A stretch of DNA of 24,980 nt from Perkinsus marinus ATCC 50983. Lineage: Eukaryota > Perkinsozoa > Perkinsida > Perkinsidae. Positions 19,387 through 24,980 of this stretch are shown here, piece by piece (the first letter of the stretch is position 1; each line of letters starts with the position of its first letter). Position numbers and translations under genes: made by a program. The notes beneath the pieces were generated by a model that was not told the DNA's origin, did no database searches, and saw only the letters and a list, made by a program, of their open reading frames with translations. The stretch covers positions 136,732 to 161,711 of the forward strand of contig NW_003208496.1 of assembly GCF_000006405.1 (NCBI RefSeq). Reading direction: 5' to 3'.

Positions 19387-20203
19387 CTTCCGTTACGCGC
19401 GCTATTACAAAATGGTTCTCCACTCCACAACACGACCGATGGTAAGTCCTGTTCCACCCCCTATTGTAGAGACTATCGAATGCTCCTTGTGAACTTCCAT
19501 GCAGGAAAAGCAGCACCAGTAACCCGCGTTGTTGTAGGAAAGTACTTCAGTCCTGGCTAGTGACCGGGCAGACTGTACTCGGATCCAGCGCATACACCCA
19601 GAGTCCTCGAGCTCGTGTCGAGCCGCCATGTCGCATTCCATCACCATCTTCAGTATTCCAGCGTCCTCCTATACATGCCGGCAGCCACTACCGCCTCTAC
19701 TGAGGTCCGCTTCAGATCGATCGGCTTGACTCCCGCGAATAGACACGCCGCCCTGCATGTGAATCACATACAGCTATGGTTACTGTTCCTCACGAATGTG
19801 CCACGCTCAGCCGTCGGATAGAATAACATGGCCAGGGGTTTTCGGCCAACCCCCAATGAGCTGAGGAGGCATCCACCACAGGATGGAGAGCTCAGCTCAT
19901 GCCGGCGCACTGATGATGGGCGACCCCCAAACTCCGACGTGGAACCGATGAATATCCAATAACACATCTACGGCAGCCCAGTGGTCGTGACCAGCGAAGA
20001 ACTCAAGTGAAGAGAATCTCGACCGAGCTGGCATACTCCTGGCTCTAATGAGTCTTCTAACCTCCCATAGCATTCTGTTCGATCGGTCACTTCGACACCT
20101 CCATCTCCGACCAGCCGTGGAACCATGTGAGGACTACGTCTACTGCATACCTCAAGTGACCTACTCTAGGCTGGGCCTGTGCCGCCCCACATGAATGTAG
20201 TGC

Positions 20204-20258
20204 TATACTCCTTTGCACGCACGCGCACTGCGCACGCGTGCAAAACACCAGCGAGTAT
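20204..20258. other. Nested inverted repeat
   Basis: Outer arms TATACTC (20204-20210) and GAGTATA (20252-20258) enclose inner arms TTTGCACGC (20212-20220) and GCGTGCAAA (20236-20244) with a GC-rich centre. The outer arms are offset unequally, so pairing would be bulged. Confidence 0.55.
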
Positions 20259-20565
20259 ACTCAAACAACAACCAAATGCTTCAGCCCGCGATCAGAAGGG
20301 TTGGCAAACTAACAGGCAAGCGTGTCATGCTCCACCCGCTACTTAGAGGGTCACTGATGCACCAATTTGAAGTTGTGATGAAGCCACCTGCCGGACCAGC
20401 AATCAGTAAATGACCAACAACGAGGATTTACTCGAAGTCTGACTCAAGCAAGTGATCATCGCGATCGACATCGAGCCAGTCAAAGAGCGTGTTCAGATCT
20501 GTCTCGGGCGGCATCAGCCGTCGTTTCTCGCAAACCTAGGAGTATTCAAGACGCCATCTCGTTCA

Positions 20566-23500
20566 CTAGGAGATCACCTGCGTGAAGTGGTCCCTCGGTA
20601 TCCTCCTGCCATGGCTCGTTGTCTCAAACAGTGCTGTCCACCTTTCAGCCGGGTTCGATCCCTTCACTCGGCCCAAATTCCTTACAGCGTTGTTCAAGGC
20701 ACTACGGAATGCCATCAGGATCTCGCTGGGACGCAACGCCGTTCCCTCTAGGTTGTGGTCAAATAAGTCATAAAAAGTAACGCAGCCGTTCGGATGGAGG
20801 TACGTCTGTTCTCGAGGAGGCTCTATCCCCTGGGCCTCGAGAAACGCCCTAGCATAGTCTCCAATGACGTTCGCCTCTTTGCAGGCCACCACAAAAGTAT
20901 CAAAATCGAGTTTCCCATTGGAACTCCGCGGGTCGAAATAAAGTCGCCAGGCTCGAACGACGTTCCCAGCTTTCCGTCGCGCTAATCTCAGCAGCTTGCT
21001 GTGCTCCGACCCTCGGCCTCCACCTTGGGTGATCGCCAAGGAGCTCCGCCTCCTCCGCCTCGCTATCGGTACTGAACTTCGTCGACGCTCAGTAGAGCGG
21101 TACAGATTAGGATGGGACTCAGCCAACTCGGAAAGCTCCGACGAAGTGAGCTGGTCCAGCATGAGACCGAAGCAGTTGTCATTGGATGCCTCAGCCGCGC
21201 ACACTGTGCACTTGACCATGAACGGTCGCAGTAAGTCGGCCATACCAGGCGTGCTCAGGAAGAAGATGATGCCGTCACGATGGCCTTCCCGGCAAGCAAC
21301 CTCCAAGGCGTACCTATGAGTATATACTATACGCTCCTCGACCTAGACTGGTTTACCCGTAGTCCTTCTGGTCCCCTATACCTTCCGCGAGCATCTCCAT
21401 CAGTTCTACCTCCCTACTATGCATCACGCGAGGAGCCCATCGGCCAGCATAACGTATCCAATGGACCTGATAGCAAGGAGTGGCTATGAGTGTAAAACGT
21501 AGGGCATCACGAATGGCAACCTGCACGAGAACTATGGAGGGAAAGACCACCGAAGTGAGCTGAAGAGCCAAGAGAGGCTCGAACCGATCGCCGCCATGGC
21601 CCGAGTCCTAGCGTGAAATTGAGACTGAAACTAGAATTTCTATTTCCCCAACTAGATGATATAGCTGAAATATATCCGTGGTTTTGTTCCAAAGCTTTCC
21701 CTTGAAAAGTTATAGCCGAAGCCGTTTCCGTGCAGCCTCTGAAACGAGCATGAAAACCCGTGAAACACCGCGGCTAGTCCCCCGGAGTGCTCACCAATTT
21801 AGCCCGGAGATTATCCCGATGCCCCTCACTGTGTCCACCATGGAATATGCCTCTTACCATCTTGGACGACCCATACTCCCCTTTAGCGACCTTCTTCTGC
21901 TCTTCCTTTGCCTGAACAGCACCAAAATGCCGTCACCGCACCACGCGTGGACTGTGATCGTTTCCAGTTGGGTCCCTCTTGCCTGTAATTCGTGCGTTCG
22001 TCTCTCCAACTCTAAACGTTTCTGTATGGCCCCTTCAATCCGCTGACTGAACTTTCGAGCCCTCCAACTCCGTTGCAGCAACAGAGCTGCTTGCTCACGG
22101 TCTTTCTGGGTGTATAGCTTGGCAAAGTCATTATAGGGGCCTGCCATAACCACAGCAACACAGGACCAACAGGGCGGCCACGCACCTCCTGTAAATCGTC
22201 CACGGGCCAAGTACTGGCGTCGTCGGTCATCTGTCTCAGTGCCGCGTGCCGCCCATCGCTCCACATCCTTCCTGTAGCCGGCCGAACCATCACTAGGATG
22301 CGTCCGTCGAGGACTCTATGAGAAGCTCAGCTGAGAACCGCCCTGGCAGACATACGTTGAGCCACACTCGAACTCGTCGAGCGCTTCTCCTGGTGTTGGC
22401 AGCGACTCTCGTCCTGGCACGCTTAGCCTCTGCTTGGTGCTCTCGTAAGGAGTTCTCTATTGCAAACCAGGAAGCGCCGATTTTGCATGGACGGCTTAAC
22501 TGCGCTCCAGCCGTTTGGCCTTCTTCGCTAAGTACTTAGAGCGATTGTCTGACCAGGCTTGAAGATCCCGAGCTGCTTCATAAGTCAACGTAGACGATAC
22601 TTGCTCCTCCACTCTGACCATTTAGGCATCCCAGCAGACGTCCTTCCGATCGCCATCCGAACACAGCGGAGCACCCCTAGTTCGATCTAGATCATAATAG
22701 CCTATCAATTCACCAACGCCTTTTTGGAAAGCATTCAAACTAAATATTCGCCCAATTGTAGAGATGCCCCGTTGAGATTTACGTTTCTCGAGCTTCTGCC
22801 GGCATGTCGAGTACATCCTTTTGAATGTGGTCCCTCACCAACGACGTCATAGAGCTGCTCAGAATCAATTCGGAGGAGGCATCCCCTGAGTTCCATCGGC
22901 TCCTATCCGTGCCCCTCACGAGCCTACCATAGCCTCCAGGCCTGTATGTAAGCTGGCGTCCTTGTCTAATCTCAGAGTTGGTATCGTGCAACATCCTCAG
23001 CATGGTGAGCCTACCCCAGTTCGTTGTCTTATTGCCTATGTTATGTCTCATTGCTTTCTGGCATCTAAACCAAGAGCCCTCACCTAGGGAGGGCCAAGCA
23101 GAATATCCATTCACTACTACTCCCTGACGTCGTGTGAGAAAATATGCACATGGTCAACTACATGTGTAGGTGACATCTGTGGAAATTCTGCGGAAAATTG
23201 AGGAAATTCTCATTGGCTAGAGTACACTTCTACCCTAATTTGTATGTAAAATTGTGAGGAGGAAACTCCTGAGCTTAGCTGAGGGAAGCGAACATGTATT
23301 CCAACACTGCTACTCTACCAATTTGACCACTCTCGAGCCGCATCACTGAATGCGACGAAGTGCGAATTGGTGTTGAGTTCATAGGTTATCTTTCAGGTTA
23401 ACTATGGCAAGTTTGACCTGATAAACCTCTTCTCGGTAGCCTCATCCCATCGGAACGGGCAAGCATCGCGAGTGGTAGCCGGCGGTGTCTTCGACCAGCC

Positions 23501-24688
23501 GCCGTCTCCGTCCATTTCCTCCAGGCACCGCTCCGCCGAGGCTCTCCTCAACTCTCGAGCTCGGCGGGCCGGTTGAATGAACTCCTTCATAGCCTCAGCC
23601 ACATACTGCGTCTTCAGCAGCTTGCTCAAATGCGGGGCCTTAGCATACTTCCTAGTCTGAACACTGCCCTTACCCAATGAGCCGTGTTGAGGGCCCTACC
23701 ACACCATCAACATCTCGGGTAACACGTTTGGGCAGGTCTGGTATCTTGAGCCAGGGTAGACCCTTCTCGTTCTCATCTTTCTCCGTATTATACCTGGCAA
23801 AGCCCTTTCAGATTTCAAGTCTGATAAACGGCTGAGATATTCACCTCTCCGCGACCCTTTTTCTATCGTCCTGCACTTTGCCGAATCGATCTCCCCATTT
23901 CGAATGAGCCTTCTCGAGCGCTTGGCAATTTCGTCGGAACCTCCTTGCCAAACTCGAACTTTCCGTCGCGGAGCGTGCGAGAAATTCAGCGATGTCGTGC
24001 TCCAAGTCCGCTGGACACTTGCTCCTGATGAGGTAACGGTCGTGTGGGCCACGGTCCTATGACCATACTAACGTGGGCTGCGGTCCTATGACCATACTAT
24101 CGCGAGAATGCCGATGTTGATGCGATAGTGTGTCCATTCCGTATGGAGCGCTACTACGGTGACCGTAGTATTACCTATTACGCTTGCGCACTGAAGTTAA
24201 CATGACCCTAGTACGTGCGCAAGCGAGAGAGTGAATTCAAAGAGATCCTGCCGTCACCAGAACGGAATGGTCCTGACTCACGCAGTCCTCTTACGAAAGC
24301 CTCCGCAATTCAGCAGCCTTCATCTCATCCTCCAACGAGCCAAGCGAATCGACCGAATCCGATGCAGCTAAGGACGGGACCGTCCTCGACACTACAATAG
24401 TAGTCAGATCAAAATCCTCTACCGAGCGTATGAGCAATAGCCTTCGAAAAGGCAGCGGTGACATCAGGCCCATCCAGGGGTTCATCGGAGGTACTTCCCC
24501 TAGGCATTTACTTAATTACACTACACATACCACTCCTCAACGAACTCCCCCGCCAAATTAACCACAAAATCCATCAGTAATTTGCAGAACTTGATGATCC
24601 TAAGCGCTGGCTCTACACCACCTTAAGTGGTATTCTGAAGCGTTGTAAAGGGGACATACCACTCCCTCAGGAACTCATGACGACCTTG
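20566..24688 (-). CDS. Large IQ-motif / EF-hand protein (5' end not found)
   Basis: Many short exons on the minus strand join in phase. Best supported are 24660-24688, 24531-24599, 24423-24499, 24295-24391, 24215-24247 and from 24024 on (CPADLEHDIAEFLARSATES, helical). Later blocks include KYAKAPHLSKLLKTQYVAEA (about 23610-23660), a transposon-bearing intron, and MRHNIGNKTTNWGRLTMLRM. After 22621 comes a Lys/Arg-rich helical region, an IQ motif (ALLLQRSWRARKF, about 22045-22100) that suggests calmodulin binding, an ankyrin-like helical pair (YALEVACREGHRDG, about 21300) and a degenerate EF-hand (FDPRSSNGKLDFDTF, about 20890-20934). The stop is at 20566. EF-hands after WRLYFDP-type helices are frequent in dinoflagellate and perkinsid proteins. 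The exons around 21600-21800 are unsure, and an in-frame TAA at 22622-22624 could split it into two genes. Confidence 0.6.
23125..23309 (-). mobile_element. hAT-like MITE copy D in an intron
   Basis: On the minus strand it starts CAGTGTTGGAATACATG and ends near ATTTTCTCACACGACG, so the 3' terminus has drifted. Flanks ctactccc (23117-23124) and ctactcta (23310-23317) match at 6 of 8. The host intron runs from a donor near 23408 to an acceptor just before 23071; the reading frame is kept across it (RFI-RCQKAMRHN). Orientation is that of the gene. Confidence 0.8.
24044..24101. repeat. Two 29-bp direct repeats in an intron
   Basis: Units 24044-24072 and 24073-24101 share the core CGGTCCTATGACCATACTA and agree at 26 of 29 positions. 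They lie in the 190-nt intron 24025-24214. Confidence 0.85.
24181..24225 (-). promoter_or_regulatory. Hairpin spanning a splice donor
   Basis: Arms CGCTTGCGCAC (24181-24191) and GTGCGCAAGCG (24215-24225) are perfect 11-bp complements with a 23-nt spacer. On the minus strand the upstream arm is the last 11 nt of the exon 24215-24247 and the other arm lies in the intron, so pairing would place the donor GT (24214-24213) at the base of the loop. A control role is inference. Confidence 0.45.
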
Positions 24689-24980
24689 CTATACTGCGTA
24701 ACGCGGAACGTGATCACAGTACAATTCTCAGCACCCAACAAATTCTCTCATGATGATGATAGCGACATTACGGAATCAAGCATGTCAGCAAACAGCTACT
24801 GGCAGTAGCGACGGGGGTACTCGAAATAGGAATTCGTGTCAGCAAGAAATATCTATTATATCCCCTTCAACTACGCAGTTGAAAGAGGTAAAACTACACA
24901 GAGACGAGCCTGTTATAAATACAGTAGTAGCTTGACGGGACGAGCTACGCATAAGGTTGGAACCCTGTTATAAAGATAGC
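24689..24980. other. Window end, no feature supported
   Basis: The upstream end of the IQ/EF-hand gene probably lies here or beyond. A short minus-strand frame around 24740-24755 (MREFVGC) is too small to call. No repeat or RNA gene was seen. Confidence 0.3.

Larger units (their letters stand above)
19192..20565 (-). other. Unresolved stretch with scattered coding-like segments
   Basis: Minus-strand segments with coding character are 19807-19893 (SILWWMPPQLIGGWPKTPG), 19650-19739 (FAGVKPIDLKRTSVEAVVAA) and 19415-19640 (VLSYNNAGYWCCFSCMEVHK). They lie in different frames and I could not splice them together, so this may be a gene with unrecognised introns or a decaying one. 19965-20565 shows no convincing frame. 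The stretch also holds a TAC microsatellite, a short tandem duplication (19335-19386) and a hairpin (20204-20258). Confidence 0.3.

Noticed and set aside
19238-19516. Poly-serine protein across the TAC microsatellite
   Set aside because: The serine run comes only from the triplet repeat and the flanking frame lacks coding character.
21600-21680. Degenerate MITE-like sequence (AGAATTTCTATTTCCCCAACT)
   Set aside because: Similarity to the right half of the family is short and lacks a recognisable terminus or duplication; A/T-rich intron sequence could explain it.

Overview
The window looks like nuclear DNA of an alveolate protist, most likely a Perkinsus-type perkinsozoan. The reasons are many GT-AG introns of about 40-50 nt (some of 31 nt), long runs of genes on one strand, an IQ/EF-hand protein of a style common in dinoflagellates and their relatives, and intron-resident short repeats. 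No mitochondrial, plastid, viral or bacterial block was recognised. The genus is inference; the splicing models come from reading frames and protein-family patterns, not from transcripts.

Left part (1-5400). The window opens inside a Ubc13/UBE2N ubiquitin-conjugating enzyme gene (+), followed by a small unrecognised + gene whose intron carries a short transposon, a poorly resolved stretch, and a tRNA-Met(CAU). On the minus strand lie an F-box/LRR-like protein with a basic Lys/Ala tail (2500-4005) and a degraded coding region (4123-5130).

Centre (5400-15700). Minus-strand genes are a jacalin-like lectin-domain protein (5403/5417-6403), a thioredoxin-PUB-peptide:N-glycanase fusion in about ten exons (6638-9386), a small protein with a mitochondrial-type leader (9736-10331) and a SET-domain protein (14465-15433). 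Between the last two sits a + gene for a PHD / double extended-PHD nuclear protein (11909-14266), convergent with the SET gene.

Right part (15700-24980). All readable genes are on the minus strand: an actin-related protein of ARP4 type in 13 exons (15718-18254), an unrecognised protein (18280-19191), an unresolved stretch (19192-20565) and a large multi-exon IQ-motif/EF-hand protein (20566-24688, 5' end not found).

The common thread is a family of about 150-185 bp non-autonomous DNA transposons (MITEs) with CAGTGTKGG termini and 8-bp target duplications, as in the hAT superfamily. Seven full-length copies and one truncated copy are spread over the window. Five lie in introns. In the glycanase gene, target-site copies carry the splice donor or acceptor that is apparently used, which is introner-like behaviour. 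By function the window holds ubiquitin and protein quality control (UBE2N, F-box, PUB-PNGase) and chromatin (PHD/ePHD, SET, ARP4).
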